Below the pieces are notes generated by a model. The model made no database searches and had not been told where the DNA came from. It worked only from the letters and a program-made list of their open reading frames with translations. A stretch of DNA of 64,000 nucleotides from CBDCZY01 sp965224745. GTDB taxonomy: Bacteria > Pseudomonadota > Gammaproteobacteria > Methylococcales > Methylomonadaceae. A program made the position numbers and the translations under genes. The DNA is taken from the NCBI GenBank assembly GCA_965224745.1, contig CBDCZY010000003.1:1-64000 (forward strand). Reading direction: 5' to 3'. Positions 42,297 through 51,085 of the stretch are shown here, piece after piece (position 1 is the stretch's first letter; every line of letters starts with the position of its first letter).

Positions 42297-42679
42297 TGAT
42301 TCCCCCTATTAACTCTAAAGTTGCTAAAAACTTACACATCATAATGTTACTGTTTCTCTTTCTTTGCTTTTTTTCAAGAACTAGAAGCGAACTCAACTCT
42401 ATCAATAGACTATTGATTTAGCAAATCGGTACATGGCTTCATTAAATAACACTAGTACCAATAGTCTCTTTGTTCAGTTTCGGAATCGAAAGACTTTAGG
42501 AAGAATGTTCTTTGTAATCATTGATAAAAAAAAAGACAAGCGGCTAAGCTTGAAGGATGCACCAAGAAAGATGAAGTAGAAATTAAATCATTTGCTAAAT
42601 TCAAAATTTCATAATATTTTGTGACATCCTGTAGTCTCTACCTTGTCAGTAACACCTGAATAGACAGGCTAAAAACTCA
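42297..42679. other. Non-coding stretch
   Basis: About 380 bp between the lipoprotein gene and the IS200-type element. AT-rich; no frame, attC or strong hairpin seen. It contains the upstream region of the lipoprotein gene, but no clear promoter can be defined. Confidence 0.5.
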
Positions 42680-43250
42680 ACAACCACCGGCTAAAGCCGG
42701 TGGGTTCGTATTAAGGACTGAAAGTCCGGATACGGGTCAAAGACCCGTTTAATCTTCTGTCCTGAAATTATCATCTGGATTCGGTTCAAAATGATGCTCC
42801 AAATAGGCTTTTATCATTTCTTCGGTTACTTGCCCCGCTGTGACACAAAAATAACCTCGCGCCCAAAAATGACGGCCCCAATAACGTTTCTTCAGTGTCG
42901 GGTTCTCTTCAAATAGCTTACTGGACGCCCGCCCCTTAATCCTCCTCATTAGCTCACTTGGCGCTATCGTCGGAGGTGCTGATACCAGCAAATGGACATG
43001 GTCTTTACTCACAACCCCTTTTAATATCTTCACTTCAAAGGCTTCACAGGTCTGCCTCACCAGTTCTCTGACACGTAGCGCAACATCCCCTCTTAATATC
43101 TGATAACGATATTTTGTAACCCATACAAAATGATACTCTATGTTATAGACTGTGTGACTACCGTAACGATATTCCATCTTCCACCTCTTGATAAATTTGA
43201 CTTATCAATGATAAAAGATAAATCTATTCGCCTAAAGGCGAAGGTTTTAA
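42680..43250 (-). mobile_element. IS200/IS605-type element (tnpA only)
   Basis: Subterminal hairpins without inverted ends: CCACCGGCTAAAGCCGGTGG at 42684-42703 (right end of the element) and TTCGCCTAAAGGCGAA at 43227-43242 (left end). Small hairpins GACTGAAAGTC and ACGGGTCAAAGACCCGT follow the gene. Exact cleavage points are not determined. It lies directly before the AMP-ligase gene at 43285. Confidence 0.85.
42749..43177 (-). CDS. tnpA: IS200/IS605-family transposase TnpA (Y1 HUH)
   Basis: 142 residues. HUH motif in VSKDHVHLLVSAPP, catalytic Tyr in MIKAYLEHHFEP near 127, and the N-terminal YNIEYHFVWVTKYRYQIL typical of IS200 enzymes. It moves single-stranded DNA by cutting near the hairpins. 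Complete frame, somewhat richer in G and C than the neighbours. Confidence 0.95.
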   Translation of the reverse strand: MEYRYGSHTVYNIEYHFVWVTKYRYQILRGDVALRVRELVRQTCEAFEVKILKGVVSKDHVHLLVSAPPTIAPSELMRRIKGRASSKLFEENPTLKKRYWGRHFWARGYFCVTAGQVTEEMIKAYLEHHFEPNPDDNFRTED

Positions 43251-43284
43251 CCTTACGGAAGACTAATAAAGTTAACTTGTTAAC

Positions 43285-44853
43285 ATGTATACCGTTTCAA
43301 ACAGCCAACAAATATCGACTCAAGCTATTTTTTGCAAAGCATTTGCGTTAAGTCAGCAACTGCCGGATGGTAAATTCGCCATCAATCTTTGCAATAATCG
43401 TTTGTTATTCACCATAACTTTTTTAGCGGTCGCTCTTAAAAAGCAAATCAATATTTTACCTCCTAATAAAGCGATTGCATTTTTAAATAAAGTCCACAAT
43501 AATCACGATCAAAGTTATTTCATAAGTGATAACAAGGAAGGGGTAGATATTCCTTGTTTTATTGTTGACCAAAATCTTATAGAACCAACTTGTGGTGCTC
43601 CTAACATAAATTTAGATGCCGAACAGATCGTTACTTTATCTTATACATCAGGGTCGACGGGAATACCAAAACAAATTACAAAAACCTGGGGTGAATTTAA
43701 TCAGGCGGCTTGCCTGGCCCTCCGTAAATTAAGATTGCAAGATCGCAAAGTCATGCTTGTTTCAACTGTTCCACCACAGCATATGTATGGCTTGGAAACA
43801 TCGGTTTTTTGGCCTCTTAACAGCTCTTTAACAATAAGCCATAGACGCCCCTTTTACCCGGCTGATATCGAAAACACTTGTACTAATGCAACGACACCTT
43901 GCGTATTAATTTCTACGCCTCATCATTTAAAGGCCTGCGTGGAATCGGGTTTAACCTGGTCTAACCTTGCGAAAATCATATCATCCACGGCGCCTTTGGA
44001 TAAAGCTTTGGCAATAGATATTGAAACAACATTCAAGGCAGAGTTATTTGAAATGTTTGGGAGCACTGAAACACTCTCCTTTGCAACGCGCCGGCCTGTT
44101 TTAAATTCACGTTGGTCCACCTATGAGGGTATTAAAATGAACCAAAGCCCACATCCTTGCACTATCAAAGGGGGACATTTAAAACAGGAAATGAAGCTCG
44201 AGGATCACCTGGAAATACATGATAATCAAAGCTTTTCTATGAGCGGCCGTTCATCAGAAATCATCAAAGTTGTTGGAAAACGTATTACGCTAGCTGAGCT
44301 AAACAAGTGCCTGAATGCCATCGAAGGTATTTTAGATGGTATATTCTACCAACCAACAAAAGAAAAACGGGTCTGTGCATTGGTAGTGAGCAAGCTGCCT
44401 AAAAATAGCATTATGCAAGCACTTAAACAGTATATCGATCCTGTTTTCCTACCTCGCCCACTCTATTTTGTTGAAAAAATACCAAGAAACCAAATGGGAA
44501 AAATTGTTAAATCGACAGTCGACCAATTATTAACTTCTTTAGATCAACCCAAAAAAATATCAAAATCGTGCAGTATTCCTGGATCGCACCCAGCATTGGC
44601 CGGTCATTTCCCCGGAAGCCCCATAGTCCCTGGTGTGGTCATACTCAACCAAGTAAAAGACCTGCTAGATGAGTGGCGACCCAATATGCAATTTAATTCC
44701 TTACCTCAAGTCAAGTTTCACACGCCATTAAAAGCTGACCAAACATTTTTTATCACTTTAGCAGAAACTACAATTAATCAAATCAAGTTTGAATGTTCTC
44801 TTGAACAAGAAAAGCTTACTTCAGGATTTTTCTCTATCGACACTATCACATGA
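43285..44853 (+). CDS. AMP-ligase fused to a hotdog dehydratase (aryl-polyene type)
   Basis: 522 residues. Residues 1-410: acyl/aryl adenylating enzyme with LPDGKFAINLCNNRLLF and NILPPNKA at the start, P-loop-like LSYTSGSTGIPKQ at 118-130, FEMFGSTET near 253, and a C-terminal lid with Lys in RNQMGKIVKS. Residues about 428-522: FabZ/ApeI-like hotdog domain (GSHPALAGHFPGSPIVPGV). Such fusions occur in aryl-polyene clusters, where the ligase loads a starter acid on a carrier protein. The N-terminus is 20-25 residues shorter than usual, there is an in-frame stop 12 bp before the ATG and no ribosome-binding site, so the IS200-type element may have trimmed the 5' end. Confidence 0.8.
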   Translation: MYTVSNSQQISTQAIFCKAFALSQQLPDGKFAINLCNNRLLFTITFLAVALKKQINILPPNKAIAFLNKVHNNHDQSYFISDNKEGVDIPCFIVDQNLIEPTCGAPNINLDAEQIVTLSYTSGSTGIPKQITKTWGEFNQAACLALRKLRLQDRKVMLVSTVPPQHMYGLETSVFWPLNSSLTISHRRPFYPADIENTCTNATTPCVLISTPHHLKACVESGLTWSNLAKIISSTAPLDKALAIDIETTFKAELFEMFGSTETLSFATRRPVLNSRWSTYEGIKMNQSPHPCTIKGGHLKQEMKLEDHLEIHDNQSFSMSGRSSEIIKVVGKRITLAELNKCLNAIEGILDGIFYQPTKEKRVCALVVSKLPKNSIMQALKQYIDPVFLPRPLYFVEKIPRNQMGKIVKSTVDQLLTSLDQPKKISKSCSIPGSHPALAGHFPGSPIVPGVVILNQVKDLLDEWRPNMQFNSLPQVKFHTPLKADQTFFITLAETTINQIKFECSLEQEKLTSGFFSIDTIT

Positions 44854-45755
44854 ATCAAAGCTGGAAAGCCCAGAAGGAAAGAAGCAACCCTTTTGCCATA
44901 AGCGTCATCCGCTGGGTTGCTTTAAACTTGGGCAGAAACCATGCGCGACTGCTTCTACACCCCATTACTCTATATTTTTTATTCTTTGCACCGACAGCAA
45001 GAAAAGGGTCTCTACTGTACCTAAAACGAGTTCTTGATCATAAACCTACTTGGATAGATGTTGCTCGCCATATCCACACCTTTTCCGCCACCTTACTCGA
45101 TAGAATTTTTTTACTGACTAATCGATTTGATGCTTTTGATATCGAATTTCCGGCCGTTAATCTTCCCCTGCATTTCTCGAAAAAGGGTTCCGGCTGTATT
45201 TTATTAGGCAGTCATATCGGCAGTTTCGAAGTACTGCGTAGTTACGCCATTAAAAAATGTCCTCTACCTGTTAAAATCATGATGTATGAAGAACATAATC
45301 CAATGATCATCAAAATGTTCAATTCTCTAAATTCTGAAGTCTCTGACGCTATGATCAACTTGGGTGAACGCGATAGTTTTTTACAGGTAAAAGACAGCAT
45401 AGAACTGGGCTATGCTGTAGGGATGTTAGGTGATCGCGCAATGGGTGCTGGCAAGACAGTAAAATGCCAACTATTCGGCGATGAGATTGAATTACCCATA
45501 GCGCCGGTTCAGATAGCCGCATCTTTAAAAGTACCATTAATATTGTTTTTTGGTTTATACCTGGGAGGCAATAAATATCAAATTCATTTTGAATTGCTGG
45601 CAGAAAAAATTGAGTTAAGACGTGAAAACCGGCTGGCAGACATTCAATTTTGGACTCAAGAATATGCTAACATCATCGAAAATTATCTTCGTGAAGCACC
45701 TTTTAACTGGTTCAATTTCTATGATTACTGGTTGGATGAAAATAAACATCAGTGA
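44850..45755 (+). CDS. LpxL/HtrB-like acyltransferase
   Basis: 301 residues, overlapping the previous gene by 4 bp. Lysophospholipid acyltransferase family: catalytic His in ILLGSHIGSFEVLRSY (H-x-x-x-F-E) near 127, then YEEHNPMIIKMFNSL, GMLGDRAMGAGKTVKCQLFG and the end FNWFNFYDYWLDE. In aryl-polyene clusters these enzymes attach fatty acyl groups to the lipid carrier of the pigment. Likely membrane-associated at the inner face. Confidence 0.88.
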   Translation: MNQSWKAQKERSNPFAISVIRWVALNLGRNHARLLLHPITLYFLFFAPTARKGSLLYLKRVLDHKPTWIDVARHIHTFSATLLDRIFLLTNRFDAFDIEFPAVNLPLHFSKKGSGCILLGSHIGSFEVLRSYAIKKCPLPVKIMMYEEHNPMIIKMFNSLNSEVSDAMINLGERDSFLQVKDSIELGYAVGMLGDRAMGAGKTVKCQLFGDEIELPIAPVQIAASLKVPLILFFGLYLGGNKYQIHFELLAEKIELRRENRLADIQFWTQEYANIIENYLREAPFNWFNFYDYWLDENKHQ

Positions 45756-45772
45756 TTTCCAGAAAAGACCCC

Positions 45773-46213
45773 ATGAAAACACCACTACGCAAACAACAAA
45801 TTGAAACACTCATCCCCCACTCAGGAACGATGTGCCTGTTAGATGAAGTCATTTCATGGGACAAAACCAAAATTGTATGTTTATCAGTAAGTCACCTGGA
45901 TCCGAACAACCCGCTACTCGTTGAGGGGCATCTACCACCCCTGCATTTATTGGAATATGGTTCACAAGCCATTGCTATCCATGGCGGATTATTTTCCCAC
46001 GATCAAGGGCTTCCAATTAAAACAGGTTTTCTGGCTGCAATTAGAGATGCTAAGTTTTACCAGACTAGCCGGGCTGTCAGTCACAAACATCTTGTAATCC
46101 GTGCTGAAGCAATTATGCAGACTCAAAGCGGCGTCGTTTATCAATTTAGGATCTTTGGCAATCAGGAACAGGTTTTAATAGAAGCTAAAGCAACGGTTAT
46201 GTATCCATCCTAA
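45773..46213 (+). CDS. 3-hydroxyacyl-ACP dehydratase-like protein (ApeP type)
   Basis: 146 residues from ATG 45773 (a GTG at 45752 overlapping the previous stop is possible). The opening KQQIETLIPHSGTMCLLDEV and HLPPLHLLEYGSQAIAIHGG mark the hotdog dehydratase that partners the ketoreductase in aryl-polyene clusters. It removes water from the growing chain, producing the conjugated double bonds. It is directly followed by fabG-like gene with 3 bp spacing. Confidence 0.85.
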   Translation: MKTPLRKQQIETLIPHSGTMCLLDEVISWDKTKIVCLSVSHLDPNNPLLVEGHLPPLHLLEYGSQAIAIHGGLFSHDQGLPIKTGFLAAIRDAKFYQTSRAVSHKHLVIRAEAIMQTQSGVVYQFRIFGNQEQVLIEAKATVMYPS

Positions 46214-46216
46214 ATC

Positions 46217-46933
46217 ATGAAAAAAGCACTCGTAACGGGTGGTAGTGGTGATATTGGTGAAGCCATTTGTTACCGCCTCGCAGAACAGAATTTCCATGTG
46301 ATTATTCATACCCATAATAATCCCGACAAAGGCAGTCTAATTGCCAAGCAAATCCGACTTAAAGGTGGATCTGCCGAAGAGGTTAACTTTGATGTGACAA
46401 ATTTAGAAGAAGCCAGATTGAAGCTGCTTCGTTTGAACGAACATCCCATTCAAATCATCATTCATAACGCAGGCATTCACCAAGATGGTCCAATGGCTGG
46501 CATGAACTCAGAAGACTGGCATAAGGTAATTGATGTATCCTTACACGGCTTTTTTAATGTGACACAACCTTTACTACTTCCCATGATCGCAACACGCTGG
46601 GGTCGAATTATTGCCCTATCTTCCATTGCTGGTGTCATGGGCAATCGTGGACAAACCAACTATGCAGCAGCAAAATCTGCTTTACATGGAGCAACCAAGT
46701 CGTTAGCCTTAGAGCTAGCCTCACGTGGAATTACTGTGAACGCAGTTGCCCCAGGTTTTATTGAAAGCACATCACTAGAGAAAATGAATCTAAGGGAAAC
46801 TATAAAAAAAATAGTACCGATGAAACGCGCAGGAACACCTCAAGAAGTGGCCGCGCTGATTTCATTTCTATGTTCAGATGACGCAGGTTACATATCAGGT
46901 CAAACTATCAACATTAACGGATCTATGGCTTGA
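46217..46933 (+). CDS. fabG: 3-oxoacyl-ACP reductase, FabG-like (ApeQ type)
   Basis: 238-residue short-chain dehydrogenase. Cofactor motif TGGSGDIGEAI near 7-17, IIHNAGIHQDGP near 83, catalytic Ser in ALSSIAGVMG near 136 and Y-x-x-x-K in TNYAAAKSALHG near 149-153, end SGQTININGSMA. Usual FabG length. Its place after the dehydratase matches the DH-KR pair of aryl-polyene clusters; the ketosynthase that normally follows is not present. Confidence 0.9.
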   Translation: MKKALVTGGSGDIGEAICYRLAEQNFHVIIHTHNNPDKGSLIAKQIRLKGGSAEEVNFDVTNLEEARLKLLRLNEHPIQIIIHNAGIHQDGPMAGMNSEDWHKVIDVSLHGFFNVTQPLLLPMIATRWGRIIALSSIAGVMGNRGQTNYAAAKSALHGATKSLALELASRGITVNAVAPGFIESTSLEKMNLRETIKKIVPMKRAGTPQEVAALISFLCSDDAGYISGQTININGSMA

Positions 46934-47082
46934 TGCTTAAGAAAACGAACCAATAAAAACCCAAGTTTTGACAAGGTCAACTAAATTAAAGAAACGTAAT
47001 TCTTTTCTGAATAGTACAAGTTACTGAAGCAATATTAATAATAAGGCCTTATAGGCTATTCAAAACAATATTTTCTTTTAAA

Positions 47083-47823
47083 ATGGCGAAATTCTCACTG
47101 GTTATACCGGCTTATAATGAAAGCCGAACAATCTCAAATCTGCTTGAGGTAGCATCTCAATTCATCCAAGCCATCATCGTGGTCAATGATGGCTCTAACG
47201 ACGATACGGGTTATCTTGCCGCTCGCCAAAACGTAACTGTCACCAGTCATAACCAAAACCAAGGCAAAGGGGCAGCATTGGCTTCTGGTTTTGAAAAGGC
47301 GCAAAAACTCGGCACCACTCATGTTATTACGATGGATGGAGATGGCCAACACGACCCGGCTGAAATTCCCCGTTTCATTGAAGCATCGCATAAATTTCCC
47401 GACAATATCATCATGGGAGCCAGGATCTACGATAGCAACCAAACTCCTATCGCTCGTCGATGCATCAACGCTATAGCCAACTTTTTTCTTTCATGGTCAA
47501 CAGGTACACCTCTTTTAGACAGCCAAAGTGCATACCGGCTTTATCCAATACAGGTCTTAAAACAAATCAAAGCGCCTACCAATAGTGCCAGCAACTTTAA
47601 GTTTGACAATGAGGTTTTAATTGAAGCGGCAAGATTGGGGGTTAATTTTACCTTTATTCCAATCCACGCTATTTATCCAAAATACGGTAGAGAAAGTTAT
47701 GGTCAGCCAATTATTGATATTCCATACATTGGAGCAATGATCGTTAAAAAAATCATTATTCGCGGAGGAAATCCTGCTGGACTCTGGAAAACCCTGTTTC
47801 AGAAACCAAAGTTATTTTTTTAA
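47083..47823 (+). CDS. Family 2 glycosyltransferase
   Basis: 246 residues: FSLVIPAYNESRTISNLLE at the start, nucleotide-binding VVNDGSNDDT near 38, metal-binding DGDGQHDPAEI near 86, and a membrane-associated middle (RRCINAIANFFLSWSTG). This is the DPM/GtrB-like GT2 group. A glycosyltransferase is a standard member of aryl-polyene clusters; here it stands 150 bp after fabG, so it may have its own promoter. The donor and acceptor are unknown. Confidence 0.85.
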   Translation: MAKFSLVIPAYNESRTISNLLEVASQFIQAIIVVNDGSNDDTGYLAARQNVTVTSHNQNQGKGAALASGFEKAQKLGTTHVITMDGDGQHDPAEIPRFIEASHKFPDNIIMGARIYDSNQTPIARRCINAIANFFLSWSTGTPLLDSQSAYRLYPIQVLKQIKAPTNSASNFKFDNEVLIEAARLGVNFTFIPIHAIYPKYGRESYGQPIIDIPYIGAMIVKKIIIRGGNPAGLWKTLFQKPKLFF

Positions 47824-47892
47824 TAGCCAGCTCTTGAAGGCTATTATCTTTAACATTACAGGGAAGCTTTCTTACCATTTTTAGCTCGCCTT

Positions 47893-48213
47893 TTAATAGA
47901 CAGGCATTGTTGGATCTATTGATCTTGCCCAGGCATCGATCCCCCCTGATAAATTGAATACCGTTTTAAAACCTTGATCCGAAAGAAAATTCGCGGCGTA
48001 TTGACTTCGCACCCCATGATGACAAATCAATACAATGTCTTGGTCTTGAGGTATGGATGTGAGGTTTTCTGGCAGATAATTCAATGGAACATGTTGACTA
48101 CCGACGATATGGCAGTATTCGAATTCATGCGGCTCGCGCACATCCAGTAAAAAAATATCGCTTTGTTGCTGCATTTCATTTAGCTGCTGTGGAGTCATCT
48201 GCTTAATAGACAT
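47893..48213 (-). CDS. Rhodanese-like sulfurtransferase
   Basis: 106-residue single rhodanese domain (GlpE/PspE-size). Opening LLDVREPHEFEYCHIVGSQH, active-site Cys in VLICHHGVRSQYAANFL near 69, end NLSGGIDAWARSID. Transfers sulfur from donors such as thiosulfate; the acceptor is unknown. It is 17 bp after the aminotransferase gene in the same direction, probably one transcript. Confidence 0.92.
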   Translation of the reverse strand: MSIKQMTPQQLNEMQQQSDIFLLDVREPHEFEYCHIVGSQHVPLNYLPENLTSIPQDQDIVLICHHGVRSQYAANFLSDQGFKTVFNLSGGIDAWARSIDPTMPVY

Positions 48214-48230
48214 TTTTTTATCTTTATCTG

Positions 48231-49394
48231 CTATGAATTATTTACAAAATCTCTTATCCGATTAACCCCTTCTTGTAATTTTTCTAGGGGCGTTGTATAA
48301 GCAAATCGAACATGTTGGTGTGCCAAATAATCTCCAAAATCCTTGCCTGGCGTCACCGCAACGCTTTTTATTTCCAGTAAATCCTGAGCAAATTGGAAAC
48401 TATCTGTCGTAAACATTTCGCAATTGGCATAAAGGTAAAACCCACCCGCCGGTTTTTTTCCTAACTTAAAACCTATTTGTTGGAGCGCTGTATAAAGAAA
48501 ATCCCGCCTTTCCTTAAAAGCACAACGTCGCGTTTCAAGCTCAGTTATATTTTGTTCACAAAAAGCCTCTAAAGCTGCATACTGCGATACTGTTGATGTA
48601 GCAATAAAAATATTTTGCGCCAACGTGTTGGCGGCTTCGATACAAAACTCAGGAACAATTAACCAGCCAATGCGCCAGCCGGTCATGCCAAAAAATTTAG
48701 AAAAGCTATTAATCACGAAAACGTTATTGCTAAAAGCAAGCGCAGTTTCAGCTTTATCACCATATTCGAGGCCATGATAAATCTCATCAGAAAAAAAACA
48801 GCCGTTTTGCTCTTCAACTCTCTGTATTAAGCTGCCTAACTGATCTGATGAAATCATGGTCCCTGTCGGATTAGAGGGCGAGGCCAACAATACAGCTTTG
48901 GTGTTGGAACCCCAGTGTTGATTTAATAATGCAATATCCAGTTGAAAATTTGTCTCATCGGTAACAGGGATCAGGCGACTTATACCATTAAAAAAATGAA
49001 TAAAATTCCGATAGCAAGGATAGCCGGGATCTGCCAGGATCACCTCATTCCCTGCTTCAATAGTTAACCCTAATGCAATCAGAACCGCCCCTGACGCACC
49101 GGGGGTAATGATAATACGCTCTTTGGTCAATTCGACACTGTATTTATCCCGGTAATAACGGGCTAAAAGAACGCGTAAATCCGAAATACCCATCGATGGG
49201 GTATATTTCATCTCTCCACTCTTGAGAAATGCCATTCCAGCATCTACAATCGGCTGTGGTGTCAAGAAATCAGGCTCACCAATTTCCATGTGGATGACAT
49301 CTCTGCCTTGCTGCTCGAGGATTTTTGCCCTATTTAGCAAATCCATAACGTAGAATGGCGAAATCGAATTATTTCTAGTGGCTAATTTAAACAT
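48231..49394 (-). CDS. PLP-dependent aminotransferase (class I/II)
   Basis: 387 residues, normal length for the AspC/AlaA-like group. HMEIGEPDFLTPQPIVDA near 35, PGASGAVLIALGL near 98, LASPSNPTGTMIS near 169, SDEIYHGLEYG near 200 and PLP Lys in NSFSKFFGMTGWRIGW near 236. The exact amino-acid substrate cannot be told from sequence alone. Confidence 0.9.
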   Translation of the reverse strand: MFKLATRNNSISPFYVMDLLNRAKILEQQGRDVIHMEIGEPDFLTPQPIVDAGMAFLKSGEMKYTPSMGISDLRVLLARYYRDKYSVELTKERIIITPGASGAVLIALGLTIEAGNEVILADPGYPCYRNFIHFFNGISRLIPVTDETNFQLDIALLNQHWGSNTKAVLLASPSNPTGTMISSDQLGSLIQRVEEQNGCFFSDEIYHGLEYGDKAETALAFSNNVFVINSFSKFFGMTGWRIGWLIVPEFCIEAANTLAQNIFIATSTVSQYAALEAFCEQNITELETRRCAFKERRDFLYTALQQIGFKLGKKPAGGFYLYANCEMFTTDSFQFAQDLLEIKSVAVTPGKDFGDYLAHQHVRFAYTTPLEKLQEGVNRIRDFVNNS

Positions 49395-49652
49395 ACTGAT
49401 TCTCTAAAAGGCACTGCGAGAAATGATATAAAAAAAACAGTTATTGCTGCTTAAATCCATCATAACCACTAGGTTAACACACCAAATTCAAGTCATAAGT
49501 CTAAATGTGATACACTCATTCCGATTACTTGATGTAAACCTCAAAAATTAGCCGAGATCCAACCAAATTAAAATAAATAAGTTGCCAAAAAGGTCAGTTT
49601 CTGGTAAAAATTCGCATCTCAAAATTTATCGAATTAGGTCAGGAGCTTTAGG

Positions 49653-50087
49653 ATGACTGAAAAGTCCGCAAACGAATCATCGCCTTTCAGCTTTACCCCA
49701 TATCAAAGCAAACCAGATGAGGAATATATGAATGAAGCTCAACAAGAGCATTTCATTGATATTCTTTCAAAATGGAAAAAAGAATTGATGAAAGAGGTTG
49801 ATAGAACAGTTCATCACATGCAGGATGATGCTGCCAATTTTCCAGACCCAAATGATCGTGCGACCCAAGAATCAGAATTCAGTCTGGAACTCAGAACTCG
49901 AGATAGAGAACGAAAACTGATAAAAAAAATCGATGAAGCAATGGAAGCCATTGAAGCCAGCGATTATGGTTATTGTGAGTCTTGTGGTATTGAGATAGGA
50001 ATTCGACGCTTAGAAGCTCGTCCCACAGCCACACAGTGCATAGATTGCAAAACATTAGATGAGATAAGAGAAAAGCAAATGGGGTAA
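49653..50087 (+). CDS. dksA: RNA polymerase-binding transcription factor DksA
   Basis: 144 residues, close to the E. coli protein. Coiled-coil tip DPNDRATQESEFSLELRTRD carries the two acidic residues used in the secondary channel. The C4 zinc finger CESCGIEIGIRRLEA...CIDCK is near 111-135. Acts with ppGpp in the stringent response. Start chosen at ATG 49653 behind AGGAGCTTTAGG. In many gammaproteobacteria it is followed by gluQRS, as here. Confidence 0.97.
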   Translation: MTEKSANESSPFSFTPYQSKPDEEYMNEAQQEHFIDILSKWKKELMKEVDRTVHHMQDDAANFPDPNDRATQESEFSLELRTRDRERKLIKKIDEAMEAIEASDYGYCESCGIEIGIRRLEARPTATQCIDCKTLDEIREKQMG

Positions 50088-50109
50088 ACCCGCCAGCAGG
50101 TAACTACCA

Positions 50110-51042
50110 ATCTTACCTTCAGCATCTAACCGATCTCATACCGGCCAATCTTATACGGGTCGTTTTGCCCCATCACCCAGCGGCCCATTGCACTGGGGTT
50201 CTTTGTATACTGCTTTAGCCAGTTACCTGCAAGCAAAAAGCAAGTTTGGACGTTGGCTGGTCAGAATAGATGATCTTGATAGCCCCAGAAACGTAGCAGG
50301 ATCATCCGAAACCATTCTAGCAACGCTGGAAAAACTAGGTCTTCAATGGGATGGCGCAGTGGCTTACCAAAGTGAACGATTAGATCGATATCAATCTGCA
50401 CTAAAACAATTGTCTCATTTGGGAATTTTGTATCCGTGTCGGTGTAGCCGCAAAAATCTCAAAAATTACCGTGAAAAACATCCCGATAAACCAAAGTACC
50501 CTGGTTTTTGTCGTCATCTAGATTTAGCGACTGATGCTTCACACGCACTCCGAATAAAAACGAGTCACCAAACAGTTGCCTTTCCCGATCTTTTACAAGG
50601 TGAAAACTCCACCTGCCTACACACGACCGAGGGTGACTTTATTATTTTACGAAAAGATCAAATAATCGCCTATCAACTCGCTGTCGTGATAGACGATCAT
50701 GATGCCGGAGTGACAGATATCGTCAGAGGCTATGATTTACTGGACTCCACATTCAAGCAAATTTATTTACAACACAAACTGGGTCTACCAACCCCGTGGT
50801 ATTGTCATATTCCAATCATAGTAGATAAACATGGGGAAAAACTCAGCAAACAAAGCTGCGCAAAACCAGTTAATTGTAAGTCTCCAAACAAAGTCCTTTA
50901 TAATCTCTTAATACAGCTTAAACAAGAACCACCACAATCATTGTCTGACGCTCCCGTTACAGAGCTTCTTGCTTGGGCTATATCCAACTGGGACATCCTA
51001 CGGCTTAGCCATTTAGCAACACAAGAAGAGATAAATAATTAG
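50110..51042 (+). CDS. gluQRS: Glutamyl-Q tRNA(Asp) synthetase
   Basis: Class I synthetase-like enzyme that puts glutamate on queuosine 34 of tRNA(Asp). Signature YTGRFAPSPSGPLHWGS (residues about 15-31 of the open frame), zinc-site Cys in YPCRCSRKNLKNY with YPGFCRHL, and KLSKQ in HGEKLSKQSCAKP. The frame is open from 50104 but has no ATG, GTG or TTG before the signature; the first such codon is TTG 50188, in the middle of it. ATC at 50110, with AGG 9 bp before, is the best start I can offer. The stop is normal. Confidence 0.8.
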   Translation: MLPSASNRSHTGQSYTGRFAPSPSGPLHWGSLYTALASYLQAKSKFGRWLVRIDDLDSPRNVAGSSETILATLEKLGLQWDGAVAYQSERLDRYQSALKQLSHLGILYPCRCSRKNLKNYREKHPDKPKYPGFCRHLDLATDASHALRIKTSHQTVAFPDLLQGENSTCLHTTEGDFIILRKDQIIAYQLAVVIDDHDAGVTDIVRGYDLLDSTFKQIYLQHKLGLPTPWYCHIPIIVDKHGEKLSKQSCAKPVNCKSPNKVLYNLLIQLKQEPPQSLSDAPVTELLAWAISNWDILRLSHLATQEEINN

Positions 51043-51085
51043 ACCACCCATTGAATAAAATACGATATTACTGAGGACTTAGCTG

